A program made the translations under genes and the position numbers. Positions 26,803 to 40,914 of a stretch of DNA of 64,000 nucleotides are shown piece by piece. The first letter of the stretch is position 1; the number at the start of each line of letters is the position of its first letter. Source of the stretch: Latrodectus hesperus (lineage: Eukaryota > Arthropoda > Arachnida > Araneae > Theridiidae); the NCBI GenBank assembly GCA_037975125.1, contig CM075853.1, forward strand, positions 87,399,859 through 87,463,858, read 5' to 3'. Below the pieces are notes generated by a model. It was not told the DNA's origin. It ran no database searches and worked only from the letters and a program-made list of their open reading frames with translations.

Positions 26803-26982
26803 CAGGTGGGTGTTGGAGTGGTTAGCGACACTAATTTTGAAGCAGTGTCTCCGGGTTCGAATCCTTGTTCGGGAATGGGTGTTCCTTTCTTTCTTTGTGT
26901 TTCCCTTTCGTGTCAAAGATTGCACACCCACTGGATGCCACAAAGTATCACTTTCACCGCTTGTTGCGCTGAATGGAAAAAT
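26803..26982 (+). mobile_element. Short tRNA-derived SINE
   Basis: The head has TGGAGTGGTTAGCGACAC (A box-like) and GGGTTCGAATCC (exact B box) followed by TTGTTCGGGAATGG. The body ends GCTGAATGGAAAAAT. CTTAAG flanks it on both sides (26797-26802 and 26983-26988) as a short target duplication. At 180 bp it is shorter than the related copy at 5180, mainly through loss of the middle body. Confidence 0.75.
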
Positions 26983-28959
26983 CTTAAGATCAGCAAGGAA
27001 TTGGAAAAGAAAACTTATTGAAATATCTTTTTTCTCAAATCCATAAGATTTAAAATAAAATCCAAAAGTAAGCACCAGTATGTTTATAAATTACATTTAT
27101 AAAATTAAAATTTATATACTGAAAAATGAACTACTTTGTTATAGTAGTTCGAATTTAAAAAACAAAGAAAAATTATGATGTAAATACAAAAAAATCAAAC
27201 AAGCTATTACAACCACTTTATTATTTACTAAATTGTGAAATTTAAATATTATTTTTCTCATTTTTTTTGCACTGTTTTACAACATTAAAATACAATTTAT
27301 GTATAAGTATCTTATAATTGTGGAGTAATATATGTTATGAAAACAACGATTCATTAAAAGATATTAAATTGGGCTTGCTATTATTTGCAAACACTTTTTG
27401 AGATAATTTGATTTTGAATGAATGAAAATTTTTGTTTCTCCATTAAAAATCAAAATTAATGATCAATAATTATTTTACTTGTATGTATTATAAAAGTATA
27501 ATATTATATCCGCAAGTAAGAGAATCTACAGTTTCAGAATCTAAAATAAACTGATATGTCTGATATTGATTATGATTTATTTTATATATTTCAAGAAGAT
27601 ATCCACATATGCAGAAAAAAATTAGGAAAACTTCAGTGATTGTAATAATTGTCCAGATTACTATGTCATCAAACAATGTGTAATAAAAGGTAATATGATT
27701 AAAGCCTTGTCCAATTTACACATAGTTAGATTCTCACAAATATAACTTAGATACATTTATAACAATATAATCATTAGTGCAAATGAGATTAAATACTTTG
27801 ATATTTTATATTAAATATAAAAGTATTTAATATTTTACTTTTTTATGATATAAGCTACTTTGCTTTTGTAAATATAATAATTAAATATTTTACTTTTAAT
27901 AAGTACATTAATATAGGAAAACATTTATCATACTAATTTTGTCAAAAAATATTCATAAGAATTTTAAAAAATTACACATTTAAGAAATATATTGGGAAAT
28001 AAATATGATGCAATTATTTATACTAATGATATGAAATAATGCATTCTAGATGAATGAATAATATTTTACCTTTGAATGCTTTTCAATTAATTATCAAACT
28101 CTATAATAGATAACGCTGTATTCGTTTTCTTTTGCAATAGTTTATCAAATTTTTAAATATAAATAATTAACATTTTACTTTTTAGTAGTTCAGATCCAGA
28201 TTCTTTAAAAAACACGAATTTAACCAGTTTCATAACAGAAGGAATTAATATATTTCTTGGCAAATATTCGGGAATTTAATTATAGTTAGAAAAACATTCC
28301 AATATATTCCACAAAACATTCAAGATAAAAATAACAAATAACATTATAAAATCAAATCCTTCGCGGATACGTGCTTCGTTTTCATTTGGGAAATTTACAA
28401 CCAAACATCTTAAAATAATTTCATAACATCAAAGATTTTTAAGTAATATCGCATCAAAAAAATTCAACATTTATGTCTCTGTAAATTGCATGGGAGTTTC
28501 TCTTATAAAAATGAAATATTTACATGATACGTTGCAAATAAAAATACTTTATTTATTCGATAAATATATATCAACTTTAATAGTCTGGTTTTTCTATTTC
28601 AAGTCTAAAAAGTAATAAGCATCATAAAATGATTTATGGACCCAAAAGTCAAATACATTAAGAAACTATTTAGAACTTCTGCCAACATTCAAACATTTAT
28701 TTTACGATAATAAAGTAAAATAACATAAGACGCATTTTAGAAAATTTTTAAAATGTTGTTTCTTCAGTAGTTTTTCTTTCATTTCCTTTAAAATATGAAG
28801 AAAGAAGTAAAGTACGTTTTAAGATAAAAATCAATTCATTTTTTTTTTCATTTTGAGAAAAAACGAAACAAAGCAACACCATAGCCTTTAACGCAAAATA
28901 AGAATTTCTTTTAATATTTTCTCAATTTCTGAGTTGCATTTTACTCAAATCCTAATTTT

Positions 28960-29300
28960 AGTAGCAGGGTAGTTTCGAGACAGAATAAAGATGATCAATA
29001 AAAACTTATTTTTGCGAAAACACACGAGATCCCAGTAGTGTAGAATTCGTAGCCGAGATATTTCGTTATATTCATTTCCGTCCATAAAGGGAGCAGCACA
29101 AGTGTGCGGAAGACATTTATATATTTTATTCAAAACTTTTACTTGATCGTAAAAATATTTTTTCATAAAATTCGATTTGAAAAGAAGCAAGCGGCATGAA
29201 TTTACCTTAACATTTTATCTGCCTTTATTGGAAAAGCCTATTTTGCGCTATGTTCACATTCCCTATCTACTTCAACAAAATAGGGACAGAGAATTTTTCC
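28960..29300. promoter_or_regulatory. GC-richer intronic island, function unknown
   Basis: The stretch CACGAGATCCCAGTAGTG through CCGTCCATAAAGGGAGCAG to GTGTGCGGAAGACAT stands out from the surrounding AT-rich sequence. The open frame on the minus strand (28945-29190) has no recognisable domain. No repeat ends are visible. It could be a conserved non-coding element or an old transposon fragment. Confidence 0.2.
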
Positions 29301-29907
29301 TTTCAATAGCAACACACTAGTAACATATGTTAAAAGTATTCAGGCAAAGTATCCGATTGTCCTTAGAAAGGGAAATAAACTTCTTTTTCTACTGATATAG
29401 GAATTTTACTTAGAAAATTTAATCGATGAATCGATCCCTGAAAACCTACTCAATAGTTATTTTAGCAGCTTCAATGTACCTGAAATTTATTATATATTAT
29501 TTTTGACTAATCATGCATGAAAAAGCTTTAATATATATATATATATATTAACATTTATACTTAAATACCTCTGACAGAAATATCTAGAAGGAATATGCAT
29601 ATTTCTAAACTGTATTTTTGTTATTGATACAGTTTGTTGTTTCATTCCTAATTGATTATATAATTTATGTTAAAAAAATTCACAAACGCTATTTTTAATT
29701 TAGATATTTTCAAAACAAGAGAATGTTTAACATTAAAAACAACTGTGATTCTTTATAACAACTTGTCAATTTATTAACAAGAAGATAAAAAATAATTTTT
29801 ATTTTTGTACTTCAGTTTTTTATCAAAATTATAAAAACAATGTATATAAAAGCATTTAATTCATTATTTTACTTAAAGTGTAAGAAACATAAATGACTTC
29901 AAATTTA

Positions 29908-30061
<154 letters not shown>

Positions 30062-32449
30062 AATTACCATGATTTTTGCATAGTGAACATGAGTATTTGG
30101 TTTTTCGAGAAGGGTAAAACTAAGGATAATTGTAAGCGGAAATCATCAAATTAAAAATTAAATGCTGCTTTTCTGATAAAAGAAAATATATTTTGAATAT
30201 TGAGAAAAAAAAATTAATTTCACTTTTTCAAAATATAATTTCATTTAAAATAAGGGGTTTAATTTCACACACCATAATGACAAATTTTAATTCGATTTAA
30301 AATATTATTCTTCAAAAACTTTTGTTATAAAACTTTATAATTCTAATTATTTAAAATATTTAACAAATTTTTCATAATTAAAAAATAATTCGTGTTATTA
30401 AATTGAAAACATATTAAAATTATATAAAAACAAGAAAAATATGCTGTGAACAACTAACGAAACTATTACTAAATTATGTTAAAATTCAAAACACTAATTC
30501 AAACAATGATCAATATTTTTAACATACCATAAAAAAATTTATTTTAAACATTTATTAAAAATATTCTCCCCACTTTTATATGTAATTTTCTGCATTTAAC
30601 TTACTATAAGCAAACAAGCCAGAAATTATAGTTCCCTGATTAATTGTTTGCGTCAGATTAAATTTCCTATTCAGAAACCCCATGATATTTCCATTGGCTA
30701 ATAAAATGAGTTTTTTTATCATGCCTTCAATCCATTGTGCTTAGATAAATGGAAAAATGAATTAACTTCCTAGATAATTTTATGTTTGCATGAATTAATT
30801 TAAAGAAATTTAAAAATTCTTAAGGCATATCCTAATCCTAATGTGTTTCGTCTAAAAGAAAACTTTCCAATAAACATTTAATAAACTTATATTTTAATTT
30901 ATTAAATTTAGAAAATTATGAACTTATAATTCACATGGCTGGAAAATAAATTAATTTTAAAACTCATTTCAAATATAAAAATATAGTTTTTTATAGAAAC
31001 TTTCCTCAATTTCTGTTGAAACTTCATAAGTTAGATAATTAAGAACATTTCAAATATTTATGTGTAATCTATTTTAATTAGTTAGATTTTAAATTAAGCA
31101 ATTCTAATTTTTTTGATTTAAGATTAAATAATTAATTTAAAAAAAGAGTTAAAATATCTATCTTTTCTAATGGAAAAAGTGAGAATATATGTCTGGTTTA
31201 GATATTAAGAATAATCTAAAATATTTCGTCATTTCATATTCGAAACTTGCAACACAAAACCAATGATTTTTGGAACCCTATTATTTCATATCGTTATTGA
31301 ATAACAAAGTTATCTTACAAATAAAACTAGATAAAAAATGAATTAGTAAATGATATGTACCTCTACATATCATTCATAATTCATTTCTTACTCTTATGCA
31401 ATGTAATGCATATTACGTTGCATAACAGAATTGTTTAATCAGTTACTAAATTAAATAAAAAGTAAAGCATTTCCTGCAATCAATTTAATATTTGATCAGA
31501 ATCATAATTATTCTTTAACTGCATTCATAAAATGTAATTGTTTATTGGCTAAAATGTAATTTTTCTGAAAAGTTAATATTCTATATTTTTATACGTAATA
31601 AATAGAATACATGATTTTAATTTTGGGCTTAGATTATATTTATATTTCTCGTAAGAAATTATTATTTTTAAGCGTTAATACGATTCTTTAACTTAAATAG
31701 ATTAAATTAAGGGGATAATTTCATATCTTGGTTTTGAAATATATCACTGTCTATAATGCTATATCATTTTTTAATTTTACGCTTTACTGAGAGTCTATAT
31801 TTTAATAAAATTTCAACTCTAACTTTTTTCTTCGTAATCAAGTACGCTAATTTTTAATGTAAAGTAAGTAAAACTGAGAGATAATTTATTAAAACCAATA
31901 GCATCATCTTAATATTTAGAAAACAAAATTCGAATTATATATTTTGAAAAGTTATGTTTTTGTTAATAAACAAAACTTCTCGAAATTGCATCATTAAATG
32001 CGTAACTCTCAATACCTTTAAATAAGATTTTGCATATTTTTTACGCATAAAAATAAGTCTTTTTTCCCTATTGACAGGTTGAAGAACAATGGATTACTGT
32101 TCTCAAGAGAAGAGAAAAACTATTTTATTATTATCTTTTTAAAAAAGAAGAACAAATATTTTGCATATACCACATTTTAGAGGTTAAAAAAGTTTTTTCT
32201 TCTTTCATGAAAAAAGTTGTGTCACTCAACGAAATTTTTGATTTTATGGTTTTATTCTTAAGCTTTTAGAGGGTTATCCGTAAAGAAAAATCCAACAAAT
32301 ACTGCGTATAGATTTTTATCAACAGAAAAATTATTTTTTCTTTTTTACCAATTTTTTTTCTTTCCTAAATGCTGTTATATATACGGTGAAAAGGATATCA
32401 GGCATACTGAAAACCTTTTTCAAAAAGAAAGAAAAACCTTTGTCGTATT

Positions 32450-32720
32450 ATACAAGGAAGAAAATAGTGTTTCGTTCGCCATTTTTAGAGACGTGAACAA
32501 TGCATAGGTAAAATATAAAAACCAAAGCTCTCGCCTGCGAAGTTCTTTCTAAATCTAAGGCTCTCGCTTAAGTTTCTTTTTGTGTTTTACATTCAGCCAA
32601 CCGGTCTAAGGCCTCCGTTGCACCTGTCAGAATGAAACGAAATTTATAGCTGCTTTCACAGTTTTCGCGATACAAATTTGCCCCACTCACGCCATTAGAA
32701 AGCTATCGTTTTCAATTTCT
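32450..32720. promoter_or_regulatory. GC-richer intronic island with a 33-bp repeat
   Basis: GCTCTCGC occurs at 32527 and 32560 in similar 33-base contexts. Further on are GGCCTCCGTTGCACCTGTC (with an E-box CACCTG) and CACAGTTTTCGCGATAC. There is no open frame of note and no mobile-element ends. It is a possible regulatory element, by composition only. Confidence 0.3.
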
Positions 32721-33537
32721 AAAGAAATATCTTAATATCATTTTAAGATGGTAAAAACGTGTTATTATATTTCTTTCCAAACATTCTCTTTAAATGAAAA
32801 TTATTCATACATATTCGTGAAAAAAGAAATGAAAAAATGTTTTGTTTTTTAAATATATAGAATATTTTTCTAATAATACTGCTTTGTTTTAAGCAAAAGA
32901 AACAGTTATTTAATAGCCGTAAAAATAGAATGTTTTTTTTTATTTAGACATTTAGTAGAATAAATAGCTGCAAAATGTAAATGGATTTTAGATTTGTATA
33001 TGAAATTGTAAATCAAAAAATAAGTTGATAATGTTTTGAAATCATCTATATATTTGATTCATATTATTCAGTATCAAAATGTCTTATAATAAAATCCTAT
33101 TCATTATAGAATAATATTTGTGAATTGGTTTAAATAGAAAAATAAAACATTTAAAATTATTTAGAATATAAGTATCTGGAAATTATAAATAATGGTACTC
33201 TGAACTAGATGGAAATTCTTTGCGTGAATAAAATGTGTGACATGTGACTTGAATGACATGAAATTCACCAAATGAGTAAGATTAAAAGTCATAACTTTTG
33301 TACATTTTTTGTTCAACGATAAATAAGCTAGGTAAAAAAATGCAGCAACACTTCATAAATAAATGTAAATCATGTTATATTTTCCATAAATTGCAATAAT
33401 ACAAAACGACACATTTTCTTTCAAATAACTATCAAATGCATATAAGCACTCAAATCTCATAACATTTAAATATTCTTACAATTTCTTAATTAATTTAAAT
33501 ATTCATATGTATATACATACATACATATATATATATA

Positions 33538-33707
33538 CAGGGTTAGCAAGAAATAAGTTTCCCACTTCAGAGGGCTGTAGAATACGTTCTATTTGTCCAA
33601 ATGAGATAAAATTTGAGCTACAGATAATTCAAATGATGCGCTTGACATTTATTTAAAAACAAATTAGTATAAAATTTCGCCGATAGATGGCGCTGTAATA
33701 CATATTA
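33538..33707. repeat. Left terminal inverted repeat of the mariner-like element
   Basis: It pairs with about 34973-35141. Differences are few in the outer 90 bases (for example ACTTCAG against ACTACAG) and rise inward, with a small indel at the A/T run. Confidence 0.9.
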
Positions 33708-33764
33708 AAACATTTGGCATGCTTTATAAATGTTAAATAATAATAATAAAAAGTAGCATTACAA

Positions 33765-34846
33765 CTATTCAATATGCCTCCCTTCATTTTCAACAATGTG
33801 CTCTTATCGCAAAACCATATTTTTGACAGCAGACCGGAGTGAGTCTGTCGGAATATCAAGGATATGGCGCCGAATGCTGTCCTTCAGATCTGGTACAGAT
33901 GCTGGCCTTTTACGGTAGACATTGTTCTTCAAAACCTCCCCCCCCATAACCAAAAGTCGCAGCGGGTGATATCGGGAGAACGAGGAGGCCATGTCGTAGG
34001 GAAATGACGGCTGATAACCAGTGCCTCAGTAAAATGCTGTCTTAGCAGTTGCTTTACACGACGATCAATATGAGGAGGTGCGCCATCCTGCACATGAAAA
34101 TGATGTCATGAAGGCATCCACGCTGCTGAAGTTGTGGGATTACAAAATCCCTCAGCATATCTTAGTACCGTTGTCCTGTGATCGAACACGTTTTGATTCC
34201 ATTTGCAGTTATCTCTTCAAAAAAATACGATCCAATCACAAAAGTAGCCGTAAACCCACACCATACTGACACTTTTTCTGGATGCAAGGGTTTTTCCTGG
34301 ATAGCGCGAGGGTTTTCCGCTGCCCAAATTCGACAATTGTGGGTGCTGACTTGCCCATTAAGTTGAAAGTGGGCTTCATCAGTCCACAGAATATCTCATG
34401 GCTAAGTGACGTCAACCACCATTCGAGCAAAGAACTGAAGTGCAAAAGTTTGACGAACCTCTGAGTCCCCGTCCTGCAACAAATGCAGAGGCTTGATTTT
34501 GTAGGGATAAAAATGCAAAATCCAGCGTAAAATACGGCATATCCAATACACGGGAAACAACTGGAACACTCACACTACCATCCGGCGACTGACTGCTGGC
34601 TTCAACGACCGCGGTAGCCACATTTTCGACGCTAGAAGATTGGATTGGCTTTCGTCCTCTACCGGGAAGAATTGCAAGTTGTCCAGTTCTTTTAAATTTC
34701 TGCATTATCTTGTGTAACGCACGTGGAGACATTGGACCTCTTCGTATCTGCTTCATACGGCGAAATTCTTTTACAGCTGCAACGGAGTTCTGCTGATTCT
34801 GCTAGAACAATTTTACAAGTAGCGCTTTTTCTTGCAAAGAAGGCAT
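33765..34846 (-). pseudogene. Mariner-like transposase pseudogene
   Basis: The start MPSLQEKALLVKLF is at 34846. An in-frame stop soon follows, then the N-terminal helix-turn-helix half with RRGPMSPRALHKIMQKF and PGRGRKPIQSSSVENVA (34412-34756). The catalytic core is recognisable across frameshifts: LWTDEAHFQLNG (first Asp, about 34387), FM/QDGAPPHI (second Asp, frameshift at about 34098) and SPDITRCDFWLWG (third Asp, about 33970). I count 42 residues between the second Asp and the Asp of CDFW. A run of eight C's at 33939 shifts the frame, and a stop at 33804 lies shortly before the family's ENEGGHIE end at 33765. It is inactive, with at least two stops and two frameshifts. Confidence 0.88.
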
Positions 34847-34972
34847 GATGTGCAGAGAAGTAACTAATGCTCGTTCAGAATCCGACTTCTTTTTACCCAA
34901 AGATAATGCTAATAGGCATGCGCTGTAAAGCAAATGACTTTTCATATTTTCAGTATATGCAAATAAGTACCA

Positions 34973-35274
<302 letters not shown>

Positions 35275-36749
35275 GCATTTTTAAATCAAAGCTGGAAATG
35301 TCCCTAAAATATCTAAAAATTTAAGTAGAAAATGAAAAAGAAAACTTAAAAATACAAAGAACTTTTTACTTTACATTTTAAAAACTTTTGGTTTTTAAAG
35401 TTAAGTATATTTTTTATTAAAAATTTTTAATTAAAATGTACAAAATATTCTTTTTTCTAAACTTCCCAAGCCTTATTTTTATAACTCTCTTTAAAAAGAT
35501 TGTGTGATAAGCTTTCTCTTAAAAGAAAATCGTAGCGAAAATATATCTTCTTAATATTTATCTTAATAGTTTATCTTAATAAGTAATAAACTTTAACACT
35601 TAACAACAATATGCTATTTTAAAGTAAATAATTTAATTTTCATTTATTTTAAATGAAATTTTTAAAAAAAATTTTATCTTCATGGAAATGAAATTTCAAT
35701 TAAATATAAAATTTAAATAAAATGTGATGATTGATATTTTTTATAGTTCCTGAATAATGATTAAATATGCTATCACGTATGGGGTTTTAATTCACATTAA
35801 ATTTAATAACAAATATGACATTGATACCCATAAACATAAATATACATGAGGAAAAGGAATAATTAAAAATAGTTGTACTTATTTGAACACGTTTCTAGCA
35901 ATAATTTAGAATTCTAAATTCTTTAGTTATTTATATGAATTATTTTATTTTGCATGAAGAGTTATAAAGTTTTTGCTGCACCTTTTCACTGATCACTGAA
36001 GCTTTAATCTTGAAAGTTGTTAATCATGAAACAGTTACGATTGTTTTAATTCTATATAAGGTATAATATAACTCCATTATATTTTATACAATAAACATGG
36101 TAAGTCAAATTCATTTAAAACAAAAAAATACATTTTGTATTTGTTCTATACTGTTAGTTATGGATGGTAATTGTTGGTAGAAGGCATAAAAAATTTAAAT
36201 TTTTCCATTGCATAAATCGAAAAGTTAAACAACGCGTATTATATATACCTCCATTTATTACTTAACACCACTAAAGGAAAGCTTTATTTCTTGGACATAA
36301 TGCATAAAACCCATATGTGCTAAGAACATTTTGTGTATATACAAATTTACCAAACTTATATAAAAATCTAAAAATAAATAAAATGACAATCAATACAAAT
36401 TTAGCACATAAAACATTTTAAAAAAAGATTGATTTGCACTTTAAATACTTATTATTTATTTTAAAAGATGACTAAATCAAGAAATTATTTAAAGTCAAAT
36501 TGCTTCAAAGTATCTTACAAAACAAAATCAATAGCCAGATGTACAATTGAATCCTTTAAAACTTCCTTTTTATTTGACACTGTTTACAAAACATTTAGCA
36601 CGCAATATTTTGTCTAGAATCTCAGCAATAAATACAGAGTAAATACTCTTTATTTTTATTATTTAGTGATTGTTATTGCAATAAATGCGTATGTGTCTGC
36701 TTCATTTCTTAAATGATTTATTGTAAACATAAAGAGTAAATGCTCCTTA

Positions 36750-37290
36750 ATCTACAACAGAATGTACATAACAACGACAATAATTTAGAAGGCTTGACTA
36801 AGAATAAACAGTATCAAAAAGGCGTAAAAGAGTCATTTTTAGTCTAAATAAGCAGATCGATATCACTCTCTATGGAAGTATCAAATATCAGGGAAAAAAA
36901 ATCTACACATATTTCTACGTTTATTTGAATATAACTGACACAAATTTTAGTTTTTAGCATTTAACGTGCATTGCTTTCTGTTATCATAAAGTAAAATTTA
37001 AAATCCTTTGCAAAAAGAAAAATAAGAAATGATTTATTCTTCGTGTTTACTGTTTAATAATTATTTACATAGATGCAAGAAGTGCTTTCGTATTTAATAA
37101 ACTTGTGAATAAGTAATTGTGATATAAAGCAATGCCTTATATAACACAACAAAATTTAAAACATGACTATGATTTCCAATGCTTGAATAAGAATAAATGG
37201 CAACGAAAGGGTTTGGGAGGAAAATTCTCATTTCGAATAAACCAATCGATGCCACATCCAATTGAAAATATCAGAGAGTATCGAGTTTTT
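36750..37290. repeat. Old tandem duplication, period about 390 bp
   Basis: The block around 36750-36890 (AATGC-CCTTA, ACAACA, GCTTGACTAAGAATAAA, CGATATCAC, ATATCAG) recurs in the same order around 37125-37290 (AATGCCTTA, ACAACA, GCTTGAATAAGAATAAA, CGATGCCAC, ATATCAG). Similarity is patchy. No coding or transposon signature is visible. Confidence 0.5.
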
Positions 37291-37841
37291 ACATCTACAT
37301 AAAATTTATCGCCATCAGAGATAAAAGAAATATCTAGGTTAGCAAAGTTGTCAAGCGAAAAAAAACTTCAAAGTAGAAATGGGTTTTCTAACGGTTATTC
37401 CCCTTTATCAAAAAGTAAAATCCCAAAAGAATCGTTTTACCTCCATTTTCAAAAACATTTTTCTGAAATGCATCTGTCAGTCAGAGATTAATGCATCGCA
37501 AATCCAACTAAAAGATAGAGGAAGTAATAGTTTTTATGGAATCTCTATGCGACCACACATCATTTTTCGGAAGAGAGGGAATTATTAAATTCTTAAAAAC
37601 CAGGTTTTCGGACAATGGTTATTCTTCGCTTCAATATACAAATTTACAAATGAATTAAGCCATTTTTAAGATTATACTTTAGATAAATATACAAAATATT
37701 TAAGAAAAACTTTATTAAATAATATGCTGTCAAGTCATTTATTATAGGGAAAATTAAATTATGTTCCACTACTTTCATATTCATACTAATAATGTTATTG
37801 AGACAAAAAAGGTAAGAATATTTTCAAAATTGTCCTACATA

Positions 37842-37870
37842 AATTGGTAAGCATTTTATACTTACCAATT
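37842..37870. repeat. Perfect 10-bp inverted repeat
   Basis: AATTGGTAAG, a 9-base loop, then CTTACCAATT. Function is unknown and chance is possible in this composition. Confidence 0.7.
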
Positions 37871-39639
37871 CTTCCGGAAAATGCTACCTTCCTTAAAAAT
37901 ATTTGAATATCATGAAGATGAATCCTTATAAACACCTCATTATTCCTTCCAAAATATGCATTTTTCGTAGTGTGTCTTTTTTTCTTAGGCACTGCACTAA
38001 AAGAATGTAGTAAATGATCAATGAAACATTTTTCTAAAATTACAATCCTCTCTAAAATAGGTAATGAGGAAATGTTTTTTGTAACTTCTTAAATTTAAAT
38101 TATGAACCATAATTTAAACTCTGCAAATCTTATCAGCGTTTTTATGTATGTAGTGCTCTTCTACTTATCTTGCTTCATTTATCTTGTTCATGACTCATAA
38201 GCTATGATCTTTCTTCACTTATTACAAAAAGGGAAATGAAATTATTAATTTGCTATTCACAACATCGTGACACCAACTTTCGAAAAGAAAATATTTTAAT
38301 AATAATAATTTTAATGAAAATATATAAATGTAAAAAAACTCGTGCAAAATATTTGTTTTGTTATCGCGATGCATGAAATTTCTCATTATTTACATTACAG
38401 AAATTATGCGCATAATCTAACCAAATTTGTTTAATTTACAGCCCATAGTTATAAGTTCATTCATAATTTTATTGAAAAATGGTACTTCACTGTCAAAATC
38501 TGTTTACACATATGAAATTCTTAGAATTTCTTATGTGGACACCGAAATAATTAGATTATGAATGATATTCTTTCTATTTTCCTCTCCAATGTTATACATT
38601 TTATTTTATTTAGAAACCTTGCAAATATTTTTATTTGTTACTATAAAAACTGTATTTTTATTTTTACTTGTTTCCTTGGAAATTCTAATTATCCTTTTAT
38701 ATATCTAAAAGGGAAATTAAAATATAAATATTAGGGTTTGATTAAAAGGAATAAAGTTATTAAATGTTTTTTTTTTGGTGTAAAAAAATATCTTTTTTTT
38801 CTTAACAAAGTAAATATTAAAAACATCTGCTTAGTTTGTGAAGAACTTGAGATGCTTTTCAATAACTACAATTGAAAATGTTATGGTATTTAAAAACATG
38901 TTATGTGATTCAATATATTTTAAGGAATGACTCATAAAAGGAAACATACTTCCACAAATTGCACAGTCTTGCGTGCCATTAAACACTATCCAAATACAAT
39001 TATCATGGAACTTGGAAATCAAATGACAAAAAATGATAAATCATAGTCCTTCTGATAATTGCTTTTTACAATTAGTAAAGTGGACGAAATAGAAGAATGT
39101 ATAGAAAAGTTTAATAATGACATTCATATATTTTTTGAGCTGTAAAATTCAAGAAGAATAATTATTCGTATTATTCGGGAACTCATCGTATTTGGAATTT
39201 AGACTAAAAGTCCATGGCTAACGTTTCAAAACACTGATATTTGTAAACAGATTTTTTACAAATTATATGAGATTTGTACTACGAAATCTAATCATAATGA
39301 AATCGAAAGTTAACACTTCAGACAGAAGACTATTTTCTTTAAATACATTCACTTCCAAAAATTAATCACGAATATGTAAAATTCAAAAAAAAAATCAATA
39401 AATACTGTGATTGACACAAAATTCGGCAGGAAAGTAGCATATATATTTATGCGTAAAATCAATAATTATATACAGAAATGAAAACAATATTAAATTTTTG
39501 TAAGTTATCAGATATTGGCATACAGGAAATTTAAGCAGAATTATATATAAAGTGAAAATAAACAGCATAAAATGAAAAAAGGACATTAATAGGGTATGTA
39601 ATCCCCCCTCTTTTGTATACAAAATTTACACTTTGTGAC

Positions 39640-40914
39640 CATGCTTTCAATCAGGTGGTCAACCACCATAAAATTAAGCAACAGCCTAACTTCTGTAGAG
39701 CAGTTCCCAGCTCAATAAGAGTGGCTGGAATCGGGAAACGTGAAGATACAACACGGCCGAGAGCATCCCAAAGATTTTCAATGGCATTAAGATCAAACGA
39801 ATATGCTGACCACGCCATACGCGTAATTCCTTCACTCTCCAGGTAGTGATCGACGATGGGGACGTGCGTTATCCTTCATTAAAACAAAAGTAGAGCCAAC
39901 TGCTGCATACAATCTCACAATAGGTTCTAGGACTTTATTTCGATACCGGACAGTTGTCACAGAACCCTCTTTAAAGATGTGCAGTTCGGTAAGGCATCCT
40001 AATTAAATTCCTGCCCACACCATATTGCTTCCGCCTCGGAATGCGTGGTGTTCGGTGATGTTTTGGGGCTGATTGCGTGTTCCTTGTTCACGCGAAATCC
40101 TTATATACGCTTGTCATCTGGCTCCAGAACAAATCTTGACTCATCAGTAAACATGACATTGCCCCAGTCAGACACAATCCAATTGACATGTTCCCGGCAT
40201 CATTTTAATCGTGCCCCTCTTGATTAGACGGATAGACAAACTCAAACTCGAGGTACCCGGGCGTACAGTCCACTCATATGTAATATTCGGCGTACAGTAG
40301 CTGCAGATATCACCTTACCAATGGACACAGTAACCATAGATTTCGCCGCCCAACTTGTCTAGTGGTCAGCATGCCTGACTGCGGATAAGGAGGTCCTGGG
40401 TTCGAATCCCGATTCGGGCATGGATGTATCTATCCTGTCTTTGTCCTTTCCTTGTATGAATGAGGTGCGAATGGTTGCCTACCTTATAAACGGGTACCTA
40501 TGGCATGTGTGTAGAGCAAAGTCGTACTTTCACCTTCATGGTGCTCTGATTAAAATGAAAGACGCTCCCAATTGACTTAAATTCGCATAACCAAGGCATA
40601 GCGAGCTTGGCTTGTCCAAGTGTCATTAGTAACAACAACAACAACATAGATTTCACACGTGTGAAGATTGCTCTGCGATTCCGCTTGGCTAAAATCGCAA
40701 TATATCGATCTTCCGCCGGGTTTGTAATTCTTGGGTGACCGGTTACGGGCTTTCGGACAGCTGTCTGTGTGGTTTGGAATTGTTTCCATAAACGTGAAAT
40801 TACAGAATGATGAACGCCGAAGGAAAGAGCAACATTTGAGATTGACTGTCCTGCTTCAATGAGCCCCATAGCACGCCAGCGCTCAGAATCTTCCATTCGT
40901 CTTCTGGAAGTCAT
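39640..40914 (-). pseudogene. Tc1-like transposase, split by a SINE
   Basis: The start is at 40914 (MTSRRRMEDSERWRAMGLIE). The N-terminal helix-turn-helix with SISNVALSFGVHHSVISRLW and the GHPRIT block is intact to about 40655. The SINE and its duplicated target then interrupt the reading frame. Beyond it (40334 downward) the catalytic core continues with stops and frameshifts: VMFTDESRF (first Asp, about 40150), LMKDNARPH (second Asp, about 39872) and, after a frameshift, SFDLNAIENLWDAL (Glu, about 39780). The spacing of the last two is about 34 residues, the Tc1 type. The far C-terminus near 39640-39690 is uncertain. Confidence 0.88.
40345..40644 (+). mobile_element. SINE nested in the Tc1-like transposase
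   Basis: This is a 300-bp insertion flanked by the exact 10-bp repeats CATAGATTTC (40335-40344 and 40645-40654). The head has TAGTGGTCAGCATGCCTGAC (A-box region) and GGGTTCGAATCCCGATTCGG (B box). The middle matches the SINE at 59185 (GTATGAATG, GAATGGTTGCCTAC, TATAAACG, GGCATGTGTGTA). The last 120 bases instead match the tail of the SINE at 10431 and end in (AAC)5. It is therefore a mosaic of the two. Confidence 0.93.

Noticed and set aside
28945..29190. 81-codon minus-strand frame as a gene
   Set aside because: No recognisable domain; kept only as a low-confidence GC-richer island.
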